The translations under genes were made by a program, and so were the position numbers. Below the pieces are notes generated by a model. It worked only from the letters and a program-made list of their open reading frames with translations. It made no database searches and was not told the origin of the DNA. Shown in pieces: positions 10,702 through 21,502 of a DNA stretch of 64,000 nt (positions within the stretch are counted from its first letter, which is position 1; each line of letters starts with the position of its first letter). The DNA lies in assembly GCA_910574455.1 (NCBI GenBank), contig CAJSYZ010000012.1:2757785-2821784 (forward strand), given 5' to 3'. The DNA comes from Trichaptum fuscoviolaceum (Eukaryota > Basidiomycota > Agaricomycetes > Hymenochaetales > Trichaptaceae).

Positions 10702-12372
10702 ATGCATCAGAATATACCTCCCAGTCGTAAGAATACAGGGGACGGCGATGACAAATGGACTAAACAGCAAGAGATGACTGCTGTTTTACTTGCTGTGATG
10801 CATATTCGAGGCCACGGAGACGCAAAACTACCAATTGGTAGCGAAGGACATACTATGGAGAAAATCGTTAACTGGCTTTCACTTTGCTTCGTGAAAGGAG
10901 GCAAAGGCGATGTTGTAGCCTGTGGGATACACTTTAAACAACAAATTGCAATCATTTACTTCTGCAACAACGAGACTCGCACTGAAGCTGACGATACATC
11001 AATTGCAAGTAGCTTCGAAGATCTTACGCAACAGGCAATTGCGGTGTATGGTACTGATACTGTCAAGACCGCCGAGACCTCTAAACTACGGGAAAATTTT
11101 CTGACGGCTATCGGAATTCGGGCGTGGGACCTCATAACAGTCAAGAAGATGAACATTTATATAGACGGTGACACTTACTCTCGTGCTGTTAAAACACAAT
11201 TTCAAGTCAAAGAGGCACTCGAACAGTGGGCTATATACAATCAAGACTCATTGACAGCAGATAATTTGAGAGATATACAATTAGAAGTCAACACACATAT
11301 CAAGAAACTAATTGCACTGAACCTGGATGAAGATTTTCCGAAGGATAAGCGCAGACTAACGATAAAAGTCATTGCCTATCATGCCACTAGAGTGCTAGAA
11401 TCAGCTTTTATGCAAGAAGTTACCGGAAAGGCGTACGAAATGGCACTTGAGAACAAGGAAGATCTGGCATTTTTGAAGCGACTATACCGCCGTCTTTGGA
11501 GGCTTTCACGCTTCTACACTGGAGTAGATGGATACTTGAACGGACTCAAAGATCTCCACATGCAGACAAAACCAGGACCAAAAGACACAATTGCAACTTT
11601 CCAGGTGAAATTTGTATGGATCCAGCAATTTTTCCATACCAATGTTCGGGGTGTCTATAATGAGATAACCCTTAAAGAAACACAGTATTTTGCCTATATC
11701 CGGGCGGTAAGCCAGAAGGTCATAAATGACTGTCGGACGGAAGCCAAGAGAGATGAGAATGCACTCAGACTCACCATCCAAGGAGCATTCCTCTCCTTCA
11801 AGAAAGCTAAGAACACTAGCATGGTTGGTAATGTTCACACATTTAAATGCACGCCAAAGTATCACTGCGAAACCCAGCTCGCTCAATTCTTTATACAAAA
11901 AGAAATCGGACAGAGAACAATTGGGTGCAGCAAACTGACATGTTGGTCTTGTAATGTATTTTTGGAAAACATTGAAGCCCCGTCGGCGGCCGTGCTTGCC
12001 ACTGCCAGTGGAAGAAAATCTGTTTTTGGTCATTGGCATTTATCGGGGTCATCTGCAAAATCTCATTTTGCATGGCGGATCCCGGATAAACAGCTTTTCA
12101 ACAACATGAATGATGACCTCTGGCGCACTGTTACTGCAGCTGGGAGCGCCACCTTTCAAGCAGCAAAAGAAGAGTTGTATAAGGTGCTAAAAGATATATA
12201 CCTGAACGGAGGTGGACCTAAACCCGGAGACCCTAGCAATTCACGCTTCAAACATAACAGAAATAAATCTTTTGGATCAGACAGCAGTACGGGCTCCAAT
12301 TGGCCTGTGCCAGTGGAGAAGATTGTGTTTGACCAGGAAACTATTGATGCAGCTAGTCGTGAGGAGATATAG
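10702..12372 (+). CDS. OTT_1508-like deaminase (cytidine deaminase fold), active site intact
   Basis: Single-exon gene of 556 residues. A deaminase signature lies at residues 388-390 (H-C-E) and 414-417 (C-W-S-C). Between them is the strand I-G-C-S-K that is characteristic of the fungal OTT_1508-like branch. After it comes a G-H-W-H ... H-F-A-W-R-I-P segment like the family's C-terminal strand. His388 and the two cysteines would bind zinc, and Glu390 would shuttle the proton. The family is expanded in mushroom-forming fungi; its substrate (free base, RNA or DNA) is not established. The first 350 residues are helical and unrecognised. The gene is unique in the window and sits in the centre of palindrome 1, flanked by the two inactive relatives. 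Confidence 0.85.
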   Translation: MHQNIPPSRKNTGDGDDKWTKQQEMTAVLLAVMHIRGHGDAKLPIGSEGHTMEKIVNWLSLCFVKGGKGDVVACGIHFKQQIAIIYFCNNETRTEADDTSIASSFEDLTQQAIAVYGTDTVKTAETSKLRENFLTAIGIRAWDLITVKKMNIYIDGDTYSRAVKTQFQVKEALEQWAIYNQDSLTADNLRDIQLEVNTHIKKLIALNLDEDFPKDKRRLTIKVIAYHATRVLESAFMQEVTGKAYEMALENKEDLAFLKRLYRRLWRLSRFYTGVDGYLNGLKDLHMQTKPGPKDTIATFQVKFVWIQQFFHTNVRGVYNEITLKETQYFAYIRAVSQKVINDCRTEAKRDENALRLTIQGAFLSFKKAKNTSMVGNVHTFKCTPKYHCETQLAQFFIQKEIGQRTIGCSKLTCWSCNVFLENIEAPSAAVLATASGRKSVFGHWHLSGSSAKSHFAWRIPDKQLFNNMNDDLWRTVTAAGSATFQAAKEELYKVLKDIYLNGGGPKPGDPSNSRFKHNRNKSFGSDSSTGSNWPVPVEKIVFDQETIDAASREEI

Positions 12373-13265
12373 TAGGGTTGATCGTCTGCTACCATAGGAT
12401 GGAGAAGCAAGGATTTAAATATCAGTTTCCAAGTACATTCATACTGTAACGCATCTACGATAGAGGTCTGGAGCAAACTTGAACGTATAGTGGTTCCCGT
12501 AAAAAGAAATGGTCAGTGGTCAAAAAGTTATCAAAAGCCTCCATTAAAAGTGCAACCTCCAATCAAACGCGTCAGTCCGAAGCAGAATGAAGAAAGCGGT
12601 AGTACTTACAATTGGAGAGATAGTTTCGGAAGTCTTGATTGAGTTGTTCCAAATACTGTTGGAACGGGCGCTGGGCATCGCGGACATAAACTTAACTCCT
12701 TCTAGAAGGAGAAGTCGATGGAATCCATATAATCATCGCCGTCGTAATGGCAGTGCCACACTAGATTAGATTTACGGCAATCCGTCAAGCGGTGAAACTA
12801 CCACTTGAAAGAGAAGATGAAGCAACGATCAATATTAGTAAAATCTGAGTGGGAAAAAAGTAAACACACTGATTGGATATAACACCTTAGACTCGGAATC
12901 CAAATTCAACCACCGATCACTATCGTATGCGATCCGTAAAGTCAGTGGAGCCGACTTCCCATAATTCCACGAGGGTAAAGATATTCAGAGGAGATGTTGA
13001 TATGCAGCACCGCAACGGTGAGACCGATGAAGATGCTTACCTCCATTCAGCTACCGTTCCCATCATGACTTCCTAATCTCATAGTAATTGCACTAGGCAA
13101 AAGGAATACTCATATCGTGGTCATAAACAAAAGCCTAGCAAGCAGGTCACGCATCGATGCACGGGTGAGGGCAAAAGTGGGATAAAGGAGTATTGTAGAA
13201 GGAGTGGACCGTGCAGAAATTGGTTGAAACTGAAATAAAAGACCGACATACAAATACACGTAAAT
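12373..13265. other. Intergenic, no feature recognised
   Basis: This separates the convergent deaminase and proline/serine-rich gene. Only short unsupported frames are present. Confidence 0.4.
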
Positions 13266-14846
13266 CTAATAAGTCACGTTCGACTGTTGATTTACATAGT
13301 ACATAGGCGCAACAGGAACCGAATAATTGTACACCTGATGAGGCGGAGACTCCATTCCATACGATCCAGGCGGCGAAGTAGTCATATTAGGCGACATGGC
13401 GCTCTGCATCGACAGCTGTGAGCGTGGGGCGAGCTGCGCGACATAGCCATCGCCATACGCGTACGCAGGAGCAAGCAAGTACTGATTCGAGCTCGCATTC
13501 GACGGGCCCCGCGCAAGGTTCCGCCGTCCCCACCTCGAGTGCTTCCGCGTCCTATTCTGAATCTGCTTCTCGCTGGGGTAGTACCACGACTGGCCATGCA
13601 GCGCGAGCGCCTCCGCTGCGTCGGGCGACTTCTGCGCGGCGCCAGACTCACGCACGCGCGCGTGCGCTCGGGAGGACGAGACGTCCGGCATGTAGACCTC
13701 GGCGACCTGGTCGTGGTCGTGCCAGGGCATGCTGAGCACGTTGTCGAGAGCGCGTGCAACCTGGCCGAGTGCGGTGTCTGGTGCGGCTTCGTGGTATGGC
13801 TGAGTAGGTGGGTAGAGCGATGGCGTCCGGCTCGCAGGTGCAGAGGTGTGGTGGTGCATGAGATGTTGCATGCTGTTTGTTGGGCCTAGCGTCGATTCGC
13901 TTCCGTGCGACTGCTGAGAGTGTGCGTGACTGGACTTGGAGGACGTGCGAGTTGAGTGAGCGCGCGAGCGGATGGTGCTGCTGCGATAGGTCCGTGCTGG
14001 AGAAGAGCCTTCATCGATCCTGATTTGCGGTACGCTGCTCGCGGGTGATGGTCGCTGCCTCAAAGATGGATGAGGAGAAGTAGGGTCCCTTGGTACAGTG
14101 AGACTGACGTTGGTTGTGGGGGAGACAAGGATCTCTGGCGGAGACGGTTCGGCGTTGACAGCCCTAAGATGTGATCGATGCGAACGTAGGCTTGGAGATG
14201 GCTGCAGGTCTTCCTGCTGCTCAGGATGCGAATGCACGCTCGCATTAGCCTGCTCATCCATTTCAGGAGGTAGCTCAGAGTAATGCGAGCGAATGCTGGC
14301 TGGCACAGGAGGCCCGAGGTGCGTGAAGGATCGCTGTTCGTGAAGCGCAGCACTATGCGCTGGCGTGTACTTCTTGCGTCGCCCAAGTAGAGTTGGAATA
14401 CGTTTAAGAAATCCAAAGCCATTCCCTCCTCCGAATGTCCCTCGCCGTCGTTGACGCCATGTAGGCACGGGGCGCCGCCGCGAAAGGTCGACTTCGGGCT
14501 CCTCGTCAGGTTCTTGATACATCGCAGGGTACCCCGCCGGCGTCGCCATCCTCCCCATTCCATCAACACCGTTCATCCCATACCCACCTCCGTCCACGCC
14601 CCTGCCCTCATAGTATGAAGGGTCGTCGTCAACGTACTCTAGACTATCGTCGTCGTCGTAGACATCGTTCGGCCCAAAGCCCTGTGGTGCGCTGTTGATG
14701 ATCTCGTTCGGATCGATGGTGCGCCCGTGGCTCTCCGGGTGAGTATCGTAGATGCTTGCAGCTCGTGCGTTAGGTGCAGGTGACGGATAGGCGATCGGCT
14801 GGGGTGTCGGTGGAGTGCTTCGCGGAGTGTACAGATATTGGTTCAT
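13266..14846 (-). CDS. Unrecognised Pro/Ser/His-rich basic protein, 526 residues
   Basis: One uninterrupted frame from an ATG. The sequence is low-complexity and probably largely disordered. It has a Pro/Thr/Tyr-rich start, an acidic D-D-D-D-S run near residue 55, a very basic stretch around 130-160 (W-R-Q-R-R-R, G-R-R-K-K) that could be a nuclear localisation signal, and long Ser/His tracts. A more ordered block near 410-460 contains W-Y-Y-P-S-E-K and R-W-G-R-R-N-L. The GC content and codon bias towards C/G in the third position are visibly higher than in neighbouring genes. It has no copy elsewhere in the window, so it looks like ordinary chromosomal sequence trapped at the palindrome centre. 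No function assigned. Confidence 0.75.
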   Translation of the reverse strand: MNQYLYTPRSTPPTPQPIAYPSPAPNARAASIYDTHPESHGRTIDPNEIINSAPQGFGPNDVYDDDDSLEYVDDDPSYYEGRGVDGGGYGMNGVDGMGRMATPAGYPAMYQEPDEEPEVDLSRRRPVPTWRQRRRGTFGGGNGFGFLKRIPTLLGRRKKYTPAHSAALHEQRSFTHLGPPVPASIRSHYSELPPEMDEQANASVHSHPEQQEDLQPSPSLRSHRSHLRAVNAEPSPPEILVSPTTNVSLTVPRDPTSPHPSLRQRPSPASSVPQIRIDEGSSPARTYRSSTIRSRAHSTRTSSKSSHAHSQQSHGSESTLGPTNSMQHLMHHHTSAPASRTPSLYPPTQPYHEAAPDTALGQVARALDNVLSMPWHDHDQVAEVYMPDVSSSRAHARVRESGAAQKSPDAAEALALHGQSWYYPSEKQIQNRTRKHSRWGRRNLARGPSNASSNQYLLAPAYAYGDGYVAQLAPRSQLSMQSAMSPNMTTSPPGSYGMESPPHQVYNYSVPVAPMYYVNQQSNVTY

Positions 14847-15571
14847 GTTTCTTCCCTGTTTCCAACGCTGTTATAGGACGACCAGAGAACGGTATTTCCA
14901 CCCAGATTCAGATCGCAGCGATCGTCGAAGACAATCAAAATGTCAAGTAGCTCTCAGTCAACCCTTAAGCCGGACGAACAAGAAGGATGAGCAAAGAGGA
15001 CACGTTGTTGTCGCCAGGAGAACATGAGGCTCTCGACGTCACTTTCGGTGAGTTTCATTTGCTGCAAAGCATCTGAGTTAAGAAATGTTTCGATTTGAGG
15101 TGAATAGAAGAAGAAAACAAACGGACGACTCGTCTTGCACAATGCAGTTCAATTCCGTCGTCTTACTCAGAGTCGTGAACCACTCAAAGTTTCAGCGTGG
15201 GAACTTCAACTTGAACTTGAACACAAAATTCAATTTTCTAGCACAAAGGTAAAATTCTTACTTCGATTCTAATACAAATCTTTGTCCGCTATTTTTCTCA
15301 ACTTCACCCTTTGCATATTCGTATCTAATGAATAGCACGCTAGAAGCGATGTTTGGTGCCCAATGCACGTCGTTATCGGCTATCATCGGTCATTGTTTAG
15401 GGTTGACTCGGCTCACCGGGTGTAATCTGACTTGAAGACACGCTCACATGAGCCTGAGGCCGGCTGTGACGACTTCTGTCCAACGAAACGCAGATATCAA
15501 CCAACAGTAGCAGAAGTAAGTCTCACAGTCAGCCATGCCTTACTTATTTTCTGATATTATCTTTGACTGCA
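14847..15571. other. Intergenic; contains an (ACTTGA)n-type tract
   Basis: Divergent upstream region of the genes at 13266 and 15572. The tract at 15203-15240 repeats ACTTGAACTTGAAC, a motif also found at 21802-21816, 31692-31720 and 58361-58390. No gene seen. Confidence 0.4.
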
Positions 15572-17131
15572 ATGCAACAGATGTCATATACCGTCTCGGA
15601 AGAAGATCTTCATTCGTTTTTGACATCATGCATCATCACTTGCGCTGGACTCGGCTGGAGAGGATTCTACACATACCAACTCGATGATCCCGGCCTTGTA
15701 AATTTCAACAACGAGCAGACCCATCTTTATATCCTTAACTGGATTGCTATTTGCTTTGCCAGTCACCCCAGTACCCACGCGGCTGTTTCCCTTTCGTCGG
15801 AGAAGGGTCATTTCACGCTTCATGTCGCAACGAAGGGCGGTGAATCTTACCTTCGAGATACAGCTGGAGATAATGAATTTGTCCAAATGACTCAAGAGCT
15901 GCTGGAGCGCCAGGCGACACGCTCGGTTCAGACGTCAGCTGACATGTTCCAAGACCGTGAGCTCGCGGAAGGATATCTCATTCGGTGGTGTTGGCCAGCC
16001 TTCTGGGAAAAAGTGAAAGCAGTACAGGAAACACTTAGGGCACTTGACCACAAGAAAGGCGGAGCAATAGGGAGCCTTGATGAGCTCATCGACAAATGGT
16101 CTGATTACCGGAAAGAATTACCGTTTGACCAGGCTTCCATTGTCGACCTGATGCGATCCAAATACGAGGCGCCGAAACATCATCCGACTCTTACTGCAGA
16201 AAATTTTCGGAGCTTTATCCATGACATTCGCAGCAGGACCGAGCCTGCAACAACTAAGACAAAGGCGGCCGCTACTTTGGCAAAGGAAAGGCACGACATC
16301 TACTACACGATCATGACGGCTTGTCTAGCTCTCGATAGATGTGACTTCATTAGAGCATCAATTGATGGTGGTGTCGTTCAAGATGAGACGTGGCGCAAAC
16401 TGATTGGTGAGGAGACGCATCTCCATATGGAAGATCTCTTCCACCAGGTCCAGAGGCTCTTGGAATATCACCTCGGACTCATTACATACCTAGGACACGG
16501 ATTGCCTTACTTCCGTACGGCTCTCATCGCTAACAACGGGGATTTGAAGAAGGCTTTCTCGATCCATTACATTCCATTGCTAATTTCTCCTGCGATACCG
16601 ATCTCCGTGATGCTAAATGAGGAGCCTAAAGTGTGGATTCCCAAACTGTTCACTGATAACAAAATTGAGAATTCGAATCTCAAATTGACGGGCGAAGAGG
16701 TAGACAAGCTCGTCCAAGCTTGCAGACACTTCTGGAAAGCTGGGGACGTCATTCCTCTGACACCACATACCCTATGCGACATGGTACATTACTTAACCCA
16801 CGAAGGAAAGAACTTCGAATGTGAAGCTATCGGGACGAGTGGTATCCCCTGCTTGATGTGCGATAGATATGTTTCTGGATTGAGAACCCCACGGAAGCCG
16901 TCAAAAGTGGACCTGTTGCGTTATCGACGTCCAATGACATCCTTTCCCCAAATGTGGACTCCACCTTCGCATTCAACGGAACAGATGAAGCGCCTCATTT
17001 CAACGACGTTGGGGCAGTTTAACAGCTCCGTGCGCTACTACTTTCAGAAGAACCGACTTCGGAACTTGGAGACCAATGAGAGTGTTTTGAAGTCCTTCGG
17101 CTTGACGAACGATGACCTCGATTCAATGTAA
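15572..17131 (+). CDS. Deaminase-like protein lacking the catalytic Glu, copy 2
   Basis: 519 residues without introns. The start is the first ATG of the frame at 15572-15574. His399 lies in H-T-L-C-D, where the family has H-x-E, so position 401 is Leu. Cys427 and Cys430 form I-P-C-L-M-C. It is clearly homologous to the inverted copy at 8413-9972 over the whole length (same end, L-T-N-D-D-L-D-S-M), but differs at roughly one residue in four. The DNA just outside (17336 onward) is nearly identical between arms. This pair therefore escaped the homogenisation that affected the protease block, or is older. The long frame kept open in both copies argues for selection on a non-catalytic role such as binding or regulation. 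Confidence 0.75.
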   Translation: MQQMSYTVSEEDLHSFLTSCIITCAGLGWRGFYTYQLDDPGLVNFNNEQTHLYILNWIAICFASHPSTHAAVSLSSEKGHFTLHVATKGGESYLRDTAGDNEFVQMTQELLERQATRSVQTSADMFQDRELAEGYLIRWCWPAFWEKVKAVQETLRALDHKKGGAIGSLDELIDKWSDYRKELPFDQASIVDLMRSKYEAPKHHPTLTAENFRSFIHDIRSRTEPATTKTKAAATLAKERHDIYYTIMTACLALDRCDFIRASIDGGVVQDETWRKLIGEETHLHMEDLFHQVQRLLEYHLGLITYLGHGLPYFRTALIANNGDLKKAFSIHYIPLLISPAIPISVMLNEEPKVWIPKLFTDNKIENSNLKLTGEEVDKLVQACRHFWKAGDVIPLTPHTLCDMVHYLTHEGKNFECEAIGTSGIPCLMCDRYVSGLRTPRKPSKVDLLRYRRPMTSFPQMWTPPSHSTEQMKRLISTTLGQFNSSVRYYFQKNRLRNLETNESVLKSFGLTNDDLDSM

Positions 17132-18864
17132 GATGTTAGAACTAGCTTAGTCTCATACTTAGTCTCATAAAGAAATGAATGTTGAAGAAAGATGGAGTAT
17201 TTATTCATATAACAAAACATTGGATTTGAAGTTGGGTAACTTGAAGATGTTCAAGTTGTAACTTATGCAGCCCTTGGATGTACTATGCGCTTTATCTTAA
17301 GCGCTATATTATTTGGGCTTGGTGTGCTCATATTACTATCGTTCCTTGCCATTCATAATGTTGCTTTACACCACATTCAGCATCCCGAACATTATTGCAA
17401 ATTCTGTATGATCTCCGTAAGGATCAATGTTAGTCAGACGATCGCCGAGAATAGAAAAAGGACAGACGCATCATATAACTCTGAAGTCGAATGCTGCATC
17501 GCGGAACAGTCATAAGACTCTGCGCATTGTCGCATGCTCTGATGCATGGCGAGTTAGCCGAAGATCCGCCAAACTGGACGGGATAGAGCTTTAAGCTGAC
17601 ATGCACAGTGATAGGCCAGCCTGAGGGACAAGCTCCTCAATCAAATTGCACTGGGAGAATCAACTGATATGTATACTTGAGTTACATGTACTTCTCGAGA
17701 ATCGAGATCATCCGTGAGCGGTTGCGAGATTGTTGTCTTTTGCAACTCAGCCCGTCGTCGGAAGCGACGCTGTCGCTGGGGGTGGTGTTGCAGAGAGTGG
17801 AGAGATGATGAGGTGAGAGGCAAAGATACTGGATATGGGCAATACTAACCTAAGGCTTTAGATAGACGATGTATGGCCGTAGATGAATTTCATGTACCAG
17901 CTATACAGAGGTGCCACGATAGTCCCGACTCCCGATGCTGAGGAGAGGCTTCAGCGATCCGTGGTGAACTATGCATTGCTGCACTGCATCGGACACACGC
18001 GATTTCCGCATTTCTGAAATCAGTCTAGAAAGGGGAGCAGCAGATCTTTTACGAGATAAGAGACGAAGAGGACGACCTCCGTTCGCACCAGAGCTTTATA
18101 GTGGAATGCCGACCACGGCTCAAGAATTTCAGTTTAATAACAGTCCTTCGTTAATCAAAGTGGAATTCAAGGAGCCTTCAGATTTGCTGAGCTGGAAATC
18201 ATTGTTCATGAGTTAGTGAGTAAAGTAAAATGAGAAGCTCAACGTTCAGCCTGAGGTATTTCACCCGTGGGAACCAAATTTTTTCAACAACTTGAAGTCT
18301 CCATGACGACCCTAAACTTGAAGCTAGCTCTCATCTCCTATTTTTTACCGCCAACTTTAGGACTGTACACTATAAAGTCAGCTTCGGTTCTCAGTCAGAG
18401 ACCGTCTTCAAGCTCAACTTCTCGCATTTCATCATTGCCGAGCTCAAATTCTGCAACTCTTCATATCTTGGCTATAATTACAGTAAATTGGGTTTAATTT
18501 TCATCCTGCGCAATATTGATGATTAATCCTCAGGAGATTATCAACTATGCCAACGTTGTGTTATTCGATGCACCGAAGAAATAAGTTATTCACGTGCATG
18601 AGTGGACTATACTGTACCGGACCATAACTAAACAACAAATCAAGTACTAGGACAGCTTCGTCCACTTGACTCTCATCCTCTCGTCTTCTCGTTGACAATG
18701 TCCTGTATCCACCCTTTATGAAACCTTCACCATTGAGAGCAATCTCGAGTCCATATTCCTTCTGTAAAGTGGCTCCTGCTGGTCAAGACCACGTTCTCTC
18801 GGAATCGTGCCACGCCCCTCTCCTGATCGTCTTGCTCCTGACATCCACTACCATCACGTACACA
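17132..18864. other. Intergenic DNA mirroring 6604-8412
   Basis: It belongs to the right core arm from about 17336. It includes the small ORF at 17971-18216 and a CACGTG E-box near 18592 before the protease. Confidence 0.4.
17971..18216 (+). CDS. Small ORF with an AT-hook-like motif, uncertain (copy 2)
   Basis: 81 codons, matching 7252-7497 except for Cys to Arg and Leu to Phe changes. See that entry for the R-G-R-P-P motif and the caveat. Confidence 0.25.
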   Translation: MHCCTASDTRDFRISEISLERGAADLLRDKRRRGRPPFAPELYSGMPTTAQEFQFNNSPSLIKVEFKEPSDLLSWKSLFMS

Positions 18865-21502
18865 ATGCGTCTTCTAGAGAAGTATCGGAATGCTTGCTCA
18901 AGTATTGCTGTTTCCCGAAGCATCGCAACTTGCCTACTGCTTTCATGCGTAGCAGTACCTGGAGTGCATGCTTACTCAGTTCAACCAGCCCTGATCCCGG
19001 ATTACCCTTCTGAAACCTCAACTCGCTCTCTTGAGAACCTTTCAACACAATTACGTGTAAAGGAAAAAGTCATCGAGATGGACGGCGCCGTGCACCTACC
19101 ACTTGTCCGGAGAGTAAGACCGAAATCATCATTTGGCTCGGGTTCGGGCCGTGATGCAGAGCAGAAAAGAGGGAATGAGGAGTCCGAGTTAGTGGCGTTG
19201 AGAGACGTGCAGGACATGTATGTTGTCTATTACCATGTCTCTGGTATACTGATGGACATTCGTCATTGCAGAACGTACAACCTTCTCGTCAAAATTGGCG
19301 ACATCTCGACGCCACTCGTCTTAGGTGCGTTCCTATCTTCTCTTATCCTTGCTATTTTTGATCTGCTATTCCTCTCAGATACTGGCTCTTCTGACATGTG
19401 GGCGCTCACAGACGCATCTCAGCCACCCGCATGTAAAAAGAGTTTTGGCAGGAGTTACTCGAGTCAGACTGAAGACCACCATTCACATTCAGAATCGCCT
19501 TCTACTGCGTTGTCCCTTTATCCCGTCTCCGCCCTCCTCCATACACGAGTGCGTGGATTGATTGCTAGGCTTGTTTATGGCGACTCTATGACCGGAACGC
19601 GAGCTGAGGGTGTTGTGGCACGAGATCGGGTGGGCGTGCTGGATGCAGGTGTTGACATGGAGGTGAGTACACTTGTCGGAACTCTTCCTTCGTTTCCTTG
19701 TAGGCATGGAAGAAATCTTGATTGACCCTGCAATTGAACAGAACCAGTTCTTCGCTGCCATTGACTATACGAATACCTCCGTACTTGAGACTGGGGCTGC
19801 TGGTATATTTGGGCTCGGATTTCCAATAAGCAGGTGCATTCACAACGTTGTTGCTTCTCTCCACATGTTCGACTAATCTCACTACTTCAAAGCATGCTAT
19901 GGAACGAGCTGTACTCGGCTCAGCTCGCTGGGTATACGTATCTTCCCTCTTCAGCGACGTCGCACGTCCGGAGCACAGTATCACCAACCTACAAGCGGTC
20001 ACATCAGGCCGCATCTGCTAGTAGTCGTCGTCTCCCTCAGGTTCCTGGTTCGCAGAGCTCGTACAATCAAGGCAGCCAAGACGAGGATAGCGAAGGTGAT
20101 GAGCAAGGCGGTAGTGGCCAGGACTATGCTGAGGAGACGGACACAAGAACGATTGAATTTGGCACGCGTCCTCCTATGGCAATGGATTCAAACGAGGCTG
20201 GGGTAAAGGGTAAGAACCCGATGCCGAGCGTCCTTGATTCCTTTGAAGAGTTTGGGCCATTAATCGCGAGACTGGTTATGCGCTCTGCTGGTTCAGGGCC
20301 GTGCTACATGGCGAAGATAGCTTCTCCTCAGATCTCTATCTCTCTGCAGCGGACGGTCTTCGGAAGCGATGGTGCTGAGGAGGCACGGGGTACTCTGACA
20401 ATTGGCGGGTCGCCTCCTGCGCCTGGGAGTATCTCCAGTGGTGGCAGAACCAAAGCATCTCGAAGGCAGAAGAATAGCTCGAGCCCCGGACTAACGTGGG
20501 CACCCGTTCGCCTGTACACCCCTGCGCAAGGAGGAGCGATGCTTCTCGAGGCTCCGGAAGAGGTTTATCCATACGCATGGGAGGTAATGATGGGCGATGT
20601 CTGGTTCAATGGCGTGAAGCTCGAAGGAAGTCGCTTTGGGGTGAAAGACGTAGGTACGAGTGCTTTAATAGATACAGTGAGTTACCTATGATCACTTCAG
20701 AGCGATCTTACGAACTGATATTGCCCTCTTCCAGGGAAACTCGCTCATCCGTGGACCGGCAGATGTCATATCGACGATCTTGGCTTCCATAGGCAACGCT
20801 ACTTTTAATGGTGGAACTCTGGCATATCCTTGCGCCGATGCGCAGGTTCTATCCTTTGAGTTTGGGGGTAAACGCTTTGATGTGGACCCCCGTGACTTTG
20901 GTTCGCCGATCTATGCTGAAGATATTGAGGAAGGGAAGGTTCTATGGTGCACACCGAATCTCGCTCGAACGGATGCGCCTGAGTTGGGAGCTTACTTGTA
21001 TAGCTGGAGCTTGGGTGATCCGTTTCTGAAAGGGTGCGTCTTGTTCTATTGCTTCTTCATTTCTCGTGCTAAACTGACTATCAATTTATTAAGTGTCTTA
21101 TCCTCTTTCTACTATGGAAACATCACGCACCCTTCTACTAATCTTCCGCGCATTGGCTTCGCATCCAAAGTTCCATCAAATGCAGCGGACCTCTTACACG
21201 CCGAAGTTGCTTTGGCATCAAAGTCTAGCTCTTTCGCTACGTCTCCTCAAAACCCCGCCCCTATGACAGGGTCGAACATGGCTAACGGCGAAAGTACGCC
21301 GAAACCGATACCGGAGAACTTGTTTGGCCAGCGACTGCAGCCTAATGCGAATGCGGGTGAGCTGTCGAGACGCCGTCCGCCTTGGATTGGCTCGGAAGCA
21401 GGGTTGGGAGCGGGATCTCGGGCTGGTGTGCGACTAGTGGGCGTGATTGGGAGTGGGATTTTTTTTGCGGTGTGGGTGTTTGTGTTTCGTTTGGTTGGAT
21501 AG
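18865..21502 (+). CDS. Pepsin-like aspartic protease (family A1), membrane-anchored, copy 2
   Basis: Exons 18865-19217, 19272-19324, 19379-19662, 19742-19833, 19893-20676, 20735-21033 and 21094-21502 total 2274 nt, giving 757 residues. D136-T-G-S-S-D and D521-T-G-N-S provide both catalytic aspartates. The ATG at 18865 opens the signal peptide; the longer in-frame extension to 18718 carries no signal and is unlikely to be used. The copy differs from 3954-6603 by a three-codon deletion in the prosegment, a one-codon deletion in the inter-lobe insertion and scattered substitutions, none disruptive. It has the same hydrophobic C-terminus (residues about 735-757). Both copies look functional. Confidence 0.9.

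Noticed and set aside
18267..18497. 76-codon frame conserved in both arms (also 6971-7201)
   Set aside because: It lacks an ATG at the start of the frame and lies in near-identical intergenic DNA, so conservation is uninformative.
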